Below are positions 45,028 to 53,202 of a DNA stretch of 64,000 bases, one piece after another (position 1 is the first letter of the stretch; each line of letters starts with the position of its first letter). This stretch comes from Flavobacteriales bacterium UBA1531 (GTDB lineage: Bacteria; Bacteroidota; Bacteroidia; Flavobacteriales_D; Sanyastnellaceae): assembly GCA_002323795.1 (NCBI GenBank), contig DCPZ01000011.1, positions 1-64,000 of the forward strand, in the 5' to 3' direction. The notes under the pieces are model-generated. The model did no database searches, was not told where the DNA came from, and saw only the letters and a program-made list of their open reading frames with translations. The position numbers and the translations under genes were made by a program.

Positions 45028-45726
45028 TCAGTTGTTCATAGCCATGGCATCCTCCGAATCGGTATCAGCCGGTTTCACTACGTTGCCATTGTCGTCAAAC
45101 TCTGGCATATCACCTCCATTCTGAAGGACTTTGATGTATTCAATGACCAACCAACGGTCTTTCTGAGAAAGCTGAGAAGCATGTGAGCCCATCAAACCCT
45201 TGCCATAAGTCAACGTGTGATACATCTTACCCTCTGGAAGGTCTTTCAACTTATCGCTATAGCTCGGGATACCTTGAATGTGGCCGTTGCGGCTCAAAGC
45301 TCCATCTCCCTTCCCCCCCTCACCGTGGCATTGGGTGCACATCAAGGTATAAATCTCCTTGCCCTCTTCTAATTCCGCCTGTCCGATTCGAGAAAGCGGC
45401 GATTTGAGGTTCATTCCCGCAGCCTCATAACCTTCAACTGTATTGGCATAGGCGTAGGGCATGATGAAATCGATTTCACTTGGATTGAATCGTATCGTTC
45501 CTGCCACTGGCTTCCGAGCCGACTGCACCATTCGTTGAGCACGCGCCGTTTCCTCTCCTACTTGGTAAGGGTCTTGGCCATAATCAACGTAAGCTTCAAT
45601 CGCCGGAGATCTGTACATGTCAGGCATGTACTCCAGTCCCGGACTGTCTGGATCGTTTATACAGCCCGTAGTCGCAACTAATCCTGCTGCCACTGCTGTC
45701 AAAACAATGTTCATTCGAAGATTCAT
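45028..45726 (-). CDS. actE: Alternative complex III monohaem cytochrome c lipoprotein ActE
   Basis: A 232-residue lipoprotein (TTGC lipobox near residue 22) with one haem c site, CTQCHG, about residue 130, and a distal methionine likely within YGKGLMGSHASQL. Residues about 25-110 show EYMPDMYRSPAIEAYVDYGQDPY, read in pieces, typical of ACIII monohaem subunits, which carry electrons toward the oxidase. The ATG at 45726 overlaps the actD stop by one base (TGATG); GTG 45729 is an alternative. It is anchored on the periplasmic side by its lipid, as described for ActE in the Flavobacterium complex. Confidence 0.95.
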   Translation of the reverse strand: MNLRMNIVLTAVAAGLVATTGCINDPDSPGLEYMPDMYRSPAIEAYVDYGQDPYQVGEETARAQRMVQSARKPVAGTIRFNPSEIDFIMPYAYANTVEGYEAAGMNLKSPLSRIGQAELEEGKEIYTLMCTQCHGEGGKGDGALSRNGHIQGIPSYSDKLKDLPEGKMYHTLTYGKGLMGSHASQLSQKDRWLVIEYIKVLQNGGDMPEFDDNGNVVKPADTDSEDAMAMNN

Positions 45727-46256
45727 CACTTATAGTCTTTTGTACTGAGTTCAAACAACTCTGTCTCCTTGATAGCAGCCTCCAGCTCCGCCGCACCGAG
45801 TGCATTCTGATCAGTGGTAATCTCAATGACGAACTTATCATCCGTTGTACGGGGGTCTGGATTTGAAGCAGGCATTCCCGGCAACGTTCCATTTCGCAAA
45901 AAATAGGTTATGCACATTCCGTGAGCTCCACACAAAACAGAAAATTCAAAGGTAACTGGGATGAAAGCCGGCAAATTCTCAATCAATGAGAAGCTCGGCT
46001 TACCTCCAATGTTCATTGGCCAGTCCGAGATCATAAAATACCACATCCCAAGCAGCGCCAGAGAAGTCCCCGTCATCGCATACATGAATGCTGCAATACC
46101 CAATCGTGTTCTTTTAACTCCGATGATGGGATCAATTCCGTGCACTGGAAAAGGAGAAAAAACATCCTTGATCCGTATGCCTTTAGCTACCAATGCTGAT
46201 GCTGCATCTTTCAGCGTATCATCATCATCATACATTACGTGGAATACCTTATTCAT
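45726..46256 (-). CDS. actD: Alternative complex III subunit ActD (DUF3341)
   Basis: A 176-residue membrane protein with two helices (about residues 57-80 and 95-125) and a soluble N-terminal domain that begins MNKVFHVMYDDDDTLKDAA. The DUF3341 hallmark DVFSPFPVHGID is at about residues 32-43 and LG..AF..G..GA-type helix packing follows. ActD is a small structural subunit that bridges the core. The start at 46256 gives the family N-terminus; upstream in-frame codons would overlap actC. It lies in the normal position between actC and actE. Confidence 0.95.
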   Translation of the reverse strand: MNKVFHVMYDDDDTLKDAASALVAKGIRIKDVFSPFPVHGIDPIIGVKRTRLGIAAFMYAMTGTSLALLGMWYFMISDWPMNIGGKPSFSLIENLPAFIPVTFEFSVLCGAHGMCITYFLRNGTLPGMPASNPDPRTTDDKFVIEITTDQNALGAAELEAAIKETELFELSTKDYK

Positions 46257-46266
46257 GGCTATCGAA

Positions 46267-47646
46267 TCAATGATTTTCTTGAGCTTTCTTATAATTCTCA
46301 CCGCTCGATTTCAAGATCGTCTTCAGTTCGTTGAGCGCCAAAACAGGGAAAAATCGGGCAAAACCAAGGAAAAGAGTTCCAAAAATGCCGATGGTTCCGA
46401 TAAAGACGCCAATATCGATTTGGGTAGGGTGAAATTCGCCCCAACTTGAGGGGTCGTAGTCTCTGTGAATTGATGTCACAATGATCACATATCGCTCAAA
46501 CCACATGCCGATGTTCACGACAATAGACAGGGCAAAAGTGGCCACCAAACTTCGTCTTATTTTTTTAAACCAAAACAATTGAGGACTAATGACATTGCAT
46601 GTCATCATAATCCAATAAGCCCAACTGTACGGTCCACTGAATCGGTTGATGAAGGCATAGCTTTCGTATTCTACTCCTGAATACCAAGAAATGAACAGCT
46701 CCGTCAAATAGGCTACACCCACTATGGATCCTGTAACAATGATGACGATGTTCATGTACTCCACGTGCTTGACGTGAATGTAATTCTCAAGTTTCATGCC
46801 TTTCCGCATGATCAGAAGCAACGTCTGCACCATCGCAAACCCAGAGAATACAGCTCCTGACACGAAGTAAGGAGGGAAAATAGTCGTGTGCCAACCTGGG
46901 ATGACCGAGGTGGCAAAGTCCATGGATACGATAGAGTGCACTGAGAATACAAGCGGAGTTGCAATTCCTGCCAGTACCAGAGACACTTCTTCAAATCGAT
47001 TCCAGTGTTTGGCTCGCCCGCTCCATCCAAAGCTCAACAAACTGTAAGCTTTTTTCGCAAAGGGCTTGGTCATACGATCGCGAATTGTTGCAAAATCAGG
47101 AATCAATCCGATGTACCAAAAAACCAAGGAAACAGAAAAGTAGGTGGAAATGGCAAATACGTCCCAGAGCAGTGGGCTGTTGAAATTAACCCACAAAGAG
47201 CCAAATTGATTTGGAAGTGGAAGAACCCAGTAGCTGACCCAAATTCGTCCCATGTGTATCCCAGGAAAGATCGCCGCCATGATTACCGCAAAAATGGTCA
47301 TCGCCTCAGCAGAGCGGTTAATCGCCATTCGCCATTTTTGACGAAATAGCAATAAAACCGCTGAAATCAACGTTCCTGCGTGTCCAATTCCAACCCACCA
47401 AACGAAGTTGGTGATGTCCCAGGCCCATCCAACGGTCTTATTCAATCCCCAAACTCCAATTCCTGTACCGAGCAGATATAATATACAGCCAACTCCGTAG
47501 ATCGCGATGATGCTAGAAATTGTAATCAAGATTTTCCATCCGAGTGGCGCAGATCCTTGAATAGGCCCAACAACATCATCGGTGATATCCTTATATGACT
47601 TGTCCCCTAGTATCAGAGGGTCCCGAATGGCAGCTTCTCTTTGCAT
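46267..47646 (-). CDS. actC: Alternative complex III quinol-binding NrfD-like subunit ActC
   Basis: A 459-residue protein with about ten helices, the larger NrfD/PsrC-like subunit of alternative complex III and the likely site of menaquinol oxidation. Visible family segments are VWGLNKTVGWAWDITNFVWWVGIGHAGTLISAVLLLFRQ, read in pieces (about 68-107), FPGIHMGRIWVSYWVLPLPN (about 129), SVHSIVSMDFATSVIPGWHTTIFPPYFVSGA, in pieces (about 228), and MWFERYVIIVTS near the C-terminus. It starts seven bases after the actB stop. Confidence 0.96.
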   Translation of the reverse strand: MQREAAIRDPLILGDKSYKDITDDVVGPIQGSAPLGWKILITISSIIAIYGVGCILYLLGTGIGVWGLNKTVGWAWDITNFVWWVGIGHAGTLISAVLLLFRQKWRMAINRSAEAMTIFAVIMAAIFPGIHMGRIWVSYWVLPLPNQFGSLWVNFNSPLLWDVFAISTYFSVSLVFWYIGLIPDFATIRDRMTKPFAKKAYSLLSFGWSGRAKHWNRFEEVSLVLAGIATPLVFSVHSIVSMDFATSVIPGWHTTIFPPYFVSGAVFSGFAMVQTLLLIMRKGMKLENYIHVKHVEYMNIVIIVTGSIVGVAYLTELFISWYSGVEYESYAFINRFSGPYSWAYWIMMTCNVISPQLFWFKKIRRSLVATFALSIVVNIGMWFERYVIIVTSIHRDYDPSSWGEFHPTQIDIGVFIGTIGIFGTLFLGFARFFPVLALNELKTILKSSGENYKKAQENH

Positions 47647-47653
47647 AATCCTA

Positions 47654-50600
47654 TCAAGCTTGTTTAGGTTCTACGTTACGGACTTTGGTCATATAAAAGA
47701 TATTAGGCTTGACTCCTATCTCTTCCAATGCATGATACGATCGATTATTCTTCGCGTTTTTCGCAACCAGAGATGTTGGATCATTCAAATCTCCGAATGA
47801 AATTGCTCCAGTAGAACATGCTGTCGAGCACGCGCACGAAACCAAATCATCGGTCAAGGGCACTCCTTTCTTCTTCGCCTCAAGTTTAGAAGATTGAATC
47901 ATTTGAACACACAGGCTGCACTTCTCCATAACTCCTCTGCTTCGCACTGTCACATCCGGATTCAAAACCATGCGCATGAGGCTATCCTGAGCAGGATTAA
48001 AGTTTCCGAATTTCTTGTAACCGGGGTAATTGAACCAATTAAAACGTCGAACCTTGTAAGGACAGTTATTGGCACAGTACCGCGTTCCGATGCATCGGTT
48101 ATACGTCATTTGGTTCAGTCCTTCATTGGAGTGCGTCGTTGCAGCAACGGGACAAACCGTCTCACATGGCGCGTGATTGCAATGCTGGCACATCATTGGC
48201 ATGTGGACAGTCTGCGGGTTGTCAGAGGGATCCTCCATCTTTCTGTAGGATGCAATCACATTCTCTCCTTCTTCCTCTCCCTTTTCTAAGCTGTAGTCCG
48301 ATGCGAAAAATCGGTCAATCCGCAACCAGTGCATATCGCGATGCCTTCGAACTTCATCCTTTCCAACAACAGGTACATTGTTCTCAATATGACAAGCAAC
48401 AACACATGCGCTGCATCCAGTACAAGAAGTCAAGTCAACGGTCATACCCCAGCGGTGGCCAACGTTTTCCACGGGATGTTCATGCCATAAGTCAAAGGCC
48501 TCCGTCGCTTTTGCATCCTGAGCATTGATCTTGCCATCTTTATTGACATCCTCGTGAACTCCAAGCTTGATGGATTCGTTCCATGAGGCATATCCTTTCT
48601 TCGCATCCTTCTCATCAAAGTAGCTGCTGAGATTGGTCTCTTTGACAATGCTGTCACGACCCATAAACGTATTATGAATTTGAGTACAAGCCAAAGGATA
48701 GACCTCTCCTGTTGGTTCAATTTCAACGTCGAATTGATGGTAATCCAAAAAATCCCCTGCAGAGTTCACCCAAGAAAAGACATTCTTCCCTACTGGAATC
48801 AATTGATCATTCTCATCCGTTAAGAACGATCCATTTTCTCCTGATTGAAAAGCCGCCTTTCCAATGACCTCCCCTTTTGCTCCTCGACCATAACCAAGCG
48901 CTATACCAATCGTTCCTGCTGCTTGGCCGGGCATTGGAAATACTGGCAAATCCATGGAAGACCCCCCCACAGTTACCTTGACCAGACTCGCGGGCTTCTC
49001 TTGTCCAATGAAACCATTCAAACCCAACGCATCCACATCCGAATGCGCCATGGTAACGTAATTATCCCACGTGACCTTTGTCAATGGGTCTGGCGTTTCT
49101 TGGAGCATAGGATTGGCAGCATGCTGACCTGATCCCATGGTCGTTTTCTGATAAAGTGCCAATTCGAAAGCCCCTCCTGAGCGAAGGTTTAGAGCTTCAA
49201 TCGCAGGAGTGAGGTCTTCGTTATTGTAGGCGCTTGACTCAAGCGCTCTTGGAAATTTCGGAATGTATCCATCGTGAACAGCCTTGTTCCACTCTGGATC
49301 AGCATACATTGATTCAGAGGTATAACCCGGGCTATGGGTCTGCCTCAAAAATGTGTACCAATCCTCGTACTGATTTGTCCAAGAAAGAAGGCTTTCTCCC
49401 CAGTGTCTCGTGCTGTTTAGAGGTGAAATGGTCGGCTGGACCAAATCTATTCTCGACGATTCAATCTGCAGATCTCCCCAAGTTTCCAACCAGTGATGGG
49501 TGGGGGCGATAAGATTGCATTTCATAGCCGTTTCATCTGCAAACATGGAGGTACTCACAGATGTTGTTACTTGAGAAAGTGCCTCTGCGAATCGCCCTCC
49601 GTTCATTGCGTCATAGACGGGGTTACAGTCAGCCATGATCAGCGTGCTCAATTTGCCGTTCGCCATATCTTTTGTGAGCTGAGCAAGCGCCTTACTAGAA
49701 CCCTCAAAAAGGCCATTATCTTCGAAAAAGACTGTCGTGCCAACAGCATTCAAATTTTCATTGATTGCATTAACGACTCGTTGCAAGTGTAAATCGTTCG
49801 AACCGGCTACAACCAGGGCATTTTTCCCTGCTGCCTTGAGGTCATTCGCAGCCTTCTCAATGGCCGCCAAAACTTCTTGAGAGAGCTGACTTTGTTCTCC
49901 CGTCCCGCGCAGAATCTGGAGCAGTGCGGTGGCCACTTTTCCGTGCTCCGAAGGCTTTATTCTGGTTCGATAATCGGCATTGGAACCCGATAAGCTCATG
50001 TTTGTTTCAAAAACATGCAATCGCGACATCTCACCGTTTTCTGGGACACGTGTTTTCGTCCAATTTCCTTCATAGAAAATGGAGTCAGCAAATGTTCCAA
50101 GAAAATCAGCTCCAATGGAAAGTACAGTTTTTGCTTGATCAAATTTATACGATGGGAATGCCGCACGACCATAGTCCAGTCGCGCTGCCTCTCGGAATGC
50201 TCCGTAATCCACAGCGTCATATTGAATGTGCTCCAACCCTGACAGGGCAATTGCTCTCTGAGCAGAAGGGCTGAGAACTGTGTTCGTGAGGACAACATTG
50301 CGGTTTCCTTGAGAAATACTCATCTGGACTCGCTTGTCCAACTCAGGCCACGAACTGGGAACTCCCTGAATCATTGGTGTCGCAACTCGTGCACTATCGT
50401 AAAGCGTAAGTACCGAGGCAATGACTCGGGCATTGGCACTACCAATACCTGTTTTCGGGTTTGACTTCACAAAAATCGGTCTCCCTTCTCTGGTTTTCAC
50501 GAGAACATTCACATAATCCTGTCCGTCATAGTACGTGCTCGCATAAAAATTCGCTACTCCTGGGGTGACTTCTTCCGGCTTATTTGTGTATGGAATGCTC

Positions 50601-50824
50601 TTTACAACTGGAGTCTCACACGCCGCTAAAGTGGCAGCAGTGAGGCTAAATCCCATGAATTTTAGAAAGTCTCTACGACCCGTATGCGTTGACTCGAGGC
50701 GCTCATCAGTCAAAAATTCGTCCACCGCTTGCGCTTCAGGGAATTCTTGTCCTTGAATTTTCTTGAAAGCCTCCGTTTCTTGAAGCTCGTCCCTTCCGGA
50801 CCAATAACGTTTTGTGTTTGCCAT
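47654..50824 (-). CDS. actB: Alternative complex III iron-sulfur subunit ActB (molybdopterin oxidoreductase-like)
   Basis: A 1,056-residue fusion of a molybdopterin oxidoreductase-like domain (about 1-780, without a molybdopterin cofactor in characterised ACIII) and a ferredoxin-like domain (about 780-1040). The N-terminus has a Tat-like RRDFLKFMGFSL followed by LAACE, the variant signal of this subunit. The iron-sulfur ligands are in CTGCSACVVACH (near 800), CQHCNHAPCETVCPVAA, CIGTRYCANNCPY and CSLCVQ...CACSTACST, enough for four clusters ([4Fe-4S] x3 and [3Fe-4S] in the Flavobacterium complex as I recall). It passes electrons from ActC to the haem subunits. It follows actA by 31 bases. Confidence 0.96.
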   Translation of the reverse strand: MANTKRYWSGRDELQETEAFKKIQGQEFPEAQAVDEFLTDERLESTHTGRRDFLKFMGFSLTAATLAACETPVVKSIPYTNKPEEVTPGVANFYASTYYDGQDYVNVLVKTREGRPIFVKSNPKTGIGSANARVIASVLTLYDSARVATPMIQGVPSSWPELDKRVQMSISQGNRNVVLTNTVLSPSAQRAIALSGLEHIQYDAVDYGAFREAARLDYGRAAFPSYKFDQAKTVLSIGADFLGTFADSIFYEGNWTKTRVPENGEMSRLHVFETNMSLSGSNADYRTRIKPSEHGKVATALLQILRGTGEQSQLSQEVLAAIEKAANDLKAAGKNALVVAGSNDLHLQRVVNAINENLNAVGTTVFFEDNGLFEGSSKALAQLTKDMANGKLSTLIMADCNPVYDAMNGGRFAEALSQVTTSVSTSMFADETAMKCNLIAPTHHWLETWGDLQIESSRIDLVQPTISPLNSTRHWGESLLSWTNQYEDWYTFLRQTHSPGYTSESMYADPEWNKAVHDGYIPKFPRALESSAYNNEDLTPAIEALNLRSGGAFELALYQKTTMGSGQHAANPMLQETPDPLTKVTWDNYVTMAHSDVDALGLNGFIGQEKPASLVKVTVGGSSMDLPVFPMPGQAAGTIGIALGYGRGAKGEVIGKAAFQSGENGSFLTDENDQLIPVGKNVFSWVNSAGDFLDYHQFDVEIEPTGEVYPLACTQIHNTFMGRDSIVKETNLSSYFDEKDAKKGYASWNESIKLGVHEDVNKDGKINAQDAKATEAFDLWHEHPVENVGHRWGMTVDLTSCTGCSACVVACHIENNVPVVGKDEVRRHRDMHWLRIDRFFASDYSLEKGEEEGENVIASYRKMEDPSDNPQTVHMPMMCQHCNHAPCETVCPVAATTHSNEGLNQMTYNRCIGTRYCANNCPYKVRRFNWFNYPGYKKFGNFNPAQDSLMRMVLNPDVTVRSRGVMEKCSLCVQMIQSSKLEAKKKGVPLTDDLVSCACSTACSTGAISFGDLNDPTSLVAKNAKNNRSYHALEEIGVKPNIFYMTKVRNVEPKQA

Positions 50825-50855
50825 AAGGCTGCTATTCGAGATTCATAAATAATGG

Positions 50856-52262
50856 TCAATAATGGCACTTGGCACATTCCCAGCCGCCAAGCTCCTTCAC
50901 GGTGATTTTTTCGTCTTCCATGTACTTTCGAAGCTCTTCATTCCCACGAAGGTTGTCCTTCAGGCGGTGATGAATGTCTTCATAGTAACCGCTGCTTGCT
51001 AAGTCAATCTCCGCTTTATTATGGCATTCTATGCACCAGCCCATCGTGAGGGTTGGTTTAGACAGCTCTATGAGGCCCGGATATTTGTCCACCAGCTGAT
51101 TGATGTCATCAACTTTGGCAACGCGACCAACGGTATAGGTTTCAACATCGCCATGGCAATTTTGGCATTGTAGTCCTCCCACTACAACGTGCTGTTGGTG
51201 GCTAAAGAATACGTGGTCCGGCAGATTATGAACCTTATTCCAACGAATTGGCTCGCCGTCGTAAGTGTCCTGTGGTGAAGTGTATCCATTTTGACCGCTT
51301 CCATCAACGTAGGTTCCTGAAGTGGGATCAAACCCTATGGCATCATAAATCTTCGCGATTTCAGTTTCGCCATAACGACGCCCCTTTTTCACTGCTTTGT
51401 GGCAGTTCATGCAAACATTCGTGGATGGGATTCCAGCGTGTTTCGATTCGTAGGCGCTGTGGTGACAATACTTGCAATCCACTTCGTTCTCACAAACGTG
51501 AACACTGTGGATGAACTTGACAGGCTGATTGGGTTTGTATCCTTCGACAACTCCCACCCGCATCAACCCCTGGTAACCGAGCACAGCTCCGTATGCAACA
51601 AAGAATAGGCCTATGAGAGTTACTGCAACGCGATTGTCCCATGTCCAATTGCGCACTCTTGAGCTGTATGTGGCATCTTCCAGGAGGGTCTCTCCCTCCT
51701 TTTCCAAGGAGGCATTGGTCAAACTCCTGTTTACTCCTGCTGCAGCCATTGCAATGATCAGGAATAAGACCAATAACATCAAGAACCACACCCCCGAAGA
51801 ATCGGAATTTTCCACGATTGGCAGCTCATCTACCGTAACACAATCTGAACCTGTGTCAGCAACTGGTGCCGCATCTGGTGGGTTCTGTACATAGGCCATG
51901 ATGTTTTTCACATCATCTGGCGACACCGCTTGTGCCGTCATCCATCCGTATGTTGGAACATAACGGTCGACCAATGATTTGATGTACTTGTCACCTGATT
52001 CAGCTGCTCCTTGTGGATTTTGAATCCACTGAATGAGCAATTCGTCGGTTGCTCCCCATCGATCGGCAATCCCTCCTAAACCTGGCGCTGCCAGGACCTC
52101 ATTTGTCACTTTGTGGCACGAAGCGCAGTTTGCATTGAAGAGCGCTTGGCCCGCTTCAATATCACCCTCCTCCCAAATATCAGCAACCGCATGTGTTGCC
52201 ATCAAGAGAAGGCATGCGGTCAAGATGTTTCTAAAGGCTCTGAAGCCCGTGTAAGCTACCAT
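50856..52262 (-). CDS. actA: Alternative complex III multihaem cytochrome c subunit ActA
   Basis: A 468-residue exported cytochrome with six CxxCH sites: CASCHK in an N-terminal monohaem domain, then, after a membrane helix (about 165-185) and a second helix near 230, CKYCHH, CMNCHK, CQNCHG, CIECHN and CAKCHY. The pentahaem half is the classic ActA core. The signal peptide ends at HAVA. ATG 52262 or ATG 52280 could be the start; TTG 52310 would fall inside the promoter. It is the first gene of the actABCDEF-coxBA operon, whose promoter is at 52315-52308. Confidence 0.94.
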   Translation of the reverse strand: MVAYTGFRAFRNILTACLLLMATHAVADIWEEGDIEAGQALFNANCASCHKVTNEVLAAPGLGGIADRWGATDELLIQWIQNPQGAAESGDKYIKSLVDRYVPTYGWMTAQAVSPDDVKNIMAYVQNPPDAAPVADTGSDCVTVDELPIVENSDSSGVWFLMLLVLFLIIAMAAAGVNRSLTNASLEKEGETLLEDATYSSRVRNWTWDNRVAVTLIGLFFVAYGAVLGYQGLMRVGVVEGYKPNQPVKFIHSVHVCENEVDCKYCHHSAYESKHAGIPSTNVCMNCHKAVKKGRRYGETEIAKIYDAIGFDPTSGTYVDGSGQNGYTSPQDTYDGEPIRWNKVHNLPDHVFFSHQQHVVVGGLQCQNCHGDVETYTVGRVAKVDDINQLVDKYPGLIELSKPTLTMGWCIECHNKAEIDLASSGYYEDIHHRLKDNLRGNEELRKYMEDEKITVKELGGWECAKCHY

Positions 52263-52307
52263 GGAATTTCCTTTTCGCATGACAAAAATGTCGCTCTTTA
52301 ACGCATG

Positions 52308-52315
52308 CAAAATTA
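52308..52315 (-). promoter_or_regulatory. Predicted -7 element of the act-cox operon
   Basis: On the minus strand TAATTTTG, a perfect TAnnTTTG, predicts +1 at about 52304, leaving leaders of about 24 or 42 bases to the two candidate actA ATGs. No clear TTG lies at -33. Confidence 0.5.
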
Positions 52316-52503
52316 CGCATTGAGACCCAATAAAACATGCCGAAAGAGGGCAATCTCATGCCCCTGATTCTACTGATTTCTAATTGCTCGACTCAAAACA
52401 CTGATTAATAATGATTTATATACCGCGTTCAGGGATAAATTTTCATGACTTTTCCATGACAAAGTCCTGAATGCTTCGAAATACGAGGTGTAGCATGATT
52501 TCA

Positions 52504-52511
52504 TAACTTTA
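52504..52511 (+). promoter_or_regulatory. Possible -7 element of the SPOR-like gene
   Basis: TAACTTTA differs from TAnnTTTG at the last base and ends six bases before the ATG at 52518, another very short predicted leader. Confidence 0.35.
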
Positions 52512-52517
52512 CAGTCC

Positions 52518-53150
52518 ATGGGATTTTCAACAGTGTTTTTATCCTCCCGCAGAAGACTGTCCAAAATGGCAATCTTCGCATGTCTACTCCTCTGCGGTTT
52601 GCCCAATTCTGGATTGAGCCAAGATGATTCGGTTTGGTGGAAAAGCCTGTTTCGTCTTAAAAATACGCAATGTGATTCTTCAGCGGCCTCCACTTTGAAG
52701 GCCGCAAAACCTCTTGATCATCCAAGTGCTGAACAAATGGAATCATGGGGGCTCTCCGAAGAAATGCAGACCGCCTTTGAAGAGCCCAACATGGCCGGCG
52801 ACGGCACCAAAATCAAAAGGAAAGAAGGCCATTTCTCATTGACTTGGGACCCACGCATGGCTCAGTTGGACTCTGCTTGGAAAGAAAACGAACATCCCAT
52901 CATGGGATACCGCGTGCAATTGTTCTCAGGGAGTCTTCAGCAGGCGCGAGAGTTTCGTTCGCTCGCGCGGAAAAAAACTGAGCTTCCGCTTTATCTATCT
53001 TCAATGCCGCCGAATTATCGGATCACTTTAGGTGATTTTCGGAGCAAATGGAAAGCTGAAAATGAGAAACAGAAGTGGCTAGATACCTTTCCTCTATCTC
53101 TTGTTATTCCAATGGAAATCGAACTGCCTGTGCTCAGTGTTTCGCAATAA
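52518..53150 (+). CDS. Exported SPOR-like protein
   Basis: A 210-residue protein. A hydrophobic segment (about residues 17-34, ending SGLSQ) is a likely signal peptide; ATG 52566 is an alternative start. The C-terminal part, GYRVQLFSGSLQQAREFRSLARKK...YRITLGDF, read in pieces (about 128-175), has the G-Y-x-V-Q-x-x-S...A......L spacing and the closing ..VR.GDF-like strand of a SPOR domain, which binds glycan strands lacking stem peptides. The middle part is not recognised. It is divergent from the act-cox operon and convergent with infB, with no clear terminator in the 52-base gap. Confidence 0.68.
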   Translation: MGFSTVFLSSRRRLSKMAIFACLLLCGLPNSGLSQDDSVWWKSLFRLKNTQCDSSAASTLKAAKPLDHPSAEQMESWGLSEEMQTAFEEPNMAGDGTKIKRKEGHFSLTWDPRMAQLDSAWKENEHPIMGYRVQLFSGSLQQAREFRSLARKKTELPLYLSSMPPNYRITLGDFRSKWKAENEKQKWLDTFPLSLVIPMEIELPVLSVSQ

Positions 53151-53202
53151 GTGAATCACAATTCATGCCTGGTAGTTTCGACTGGAACAGTCGTCAGAAG
53201 AA

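Noticed and set aside
53151..53202. Hairpin GACTG-GAA-CAGTC between the SPOR-like gene and infB
   Set aside because: Five-base stem without a T tract on either strand.
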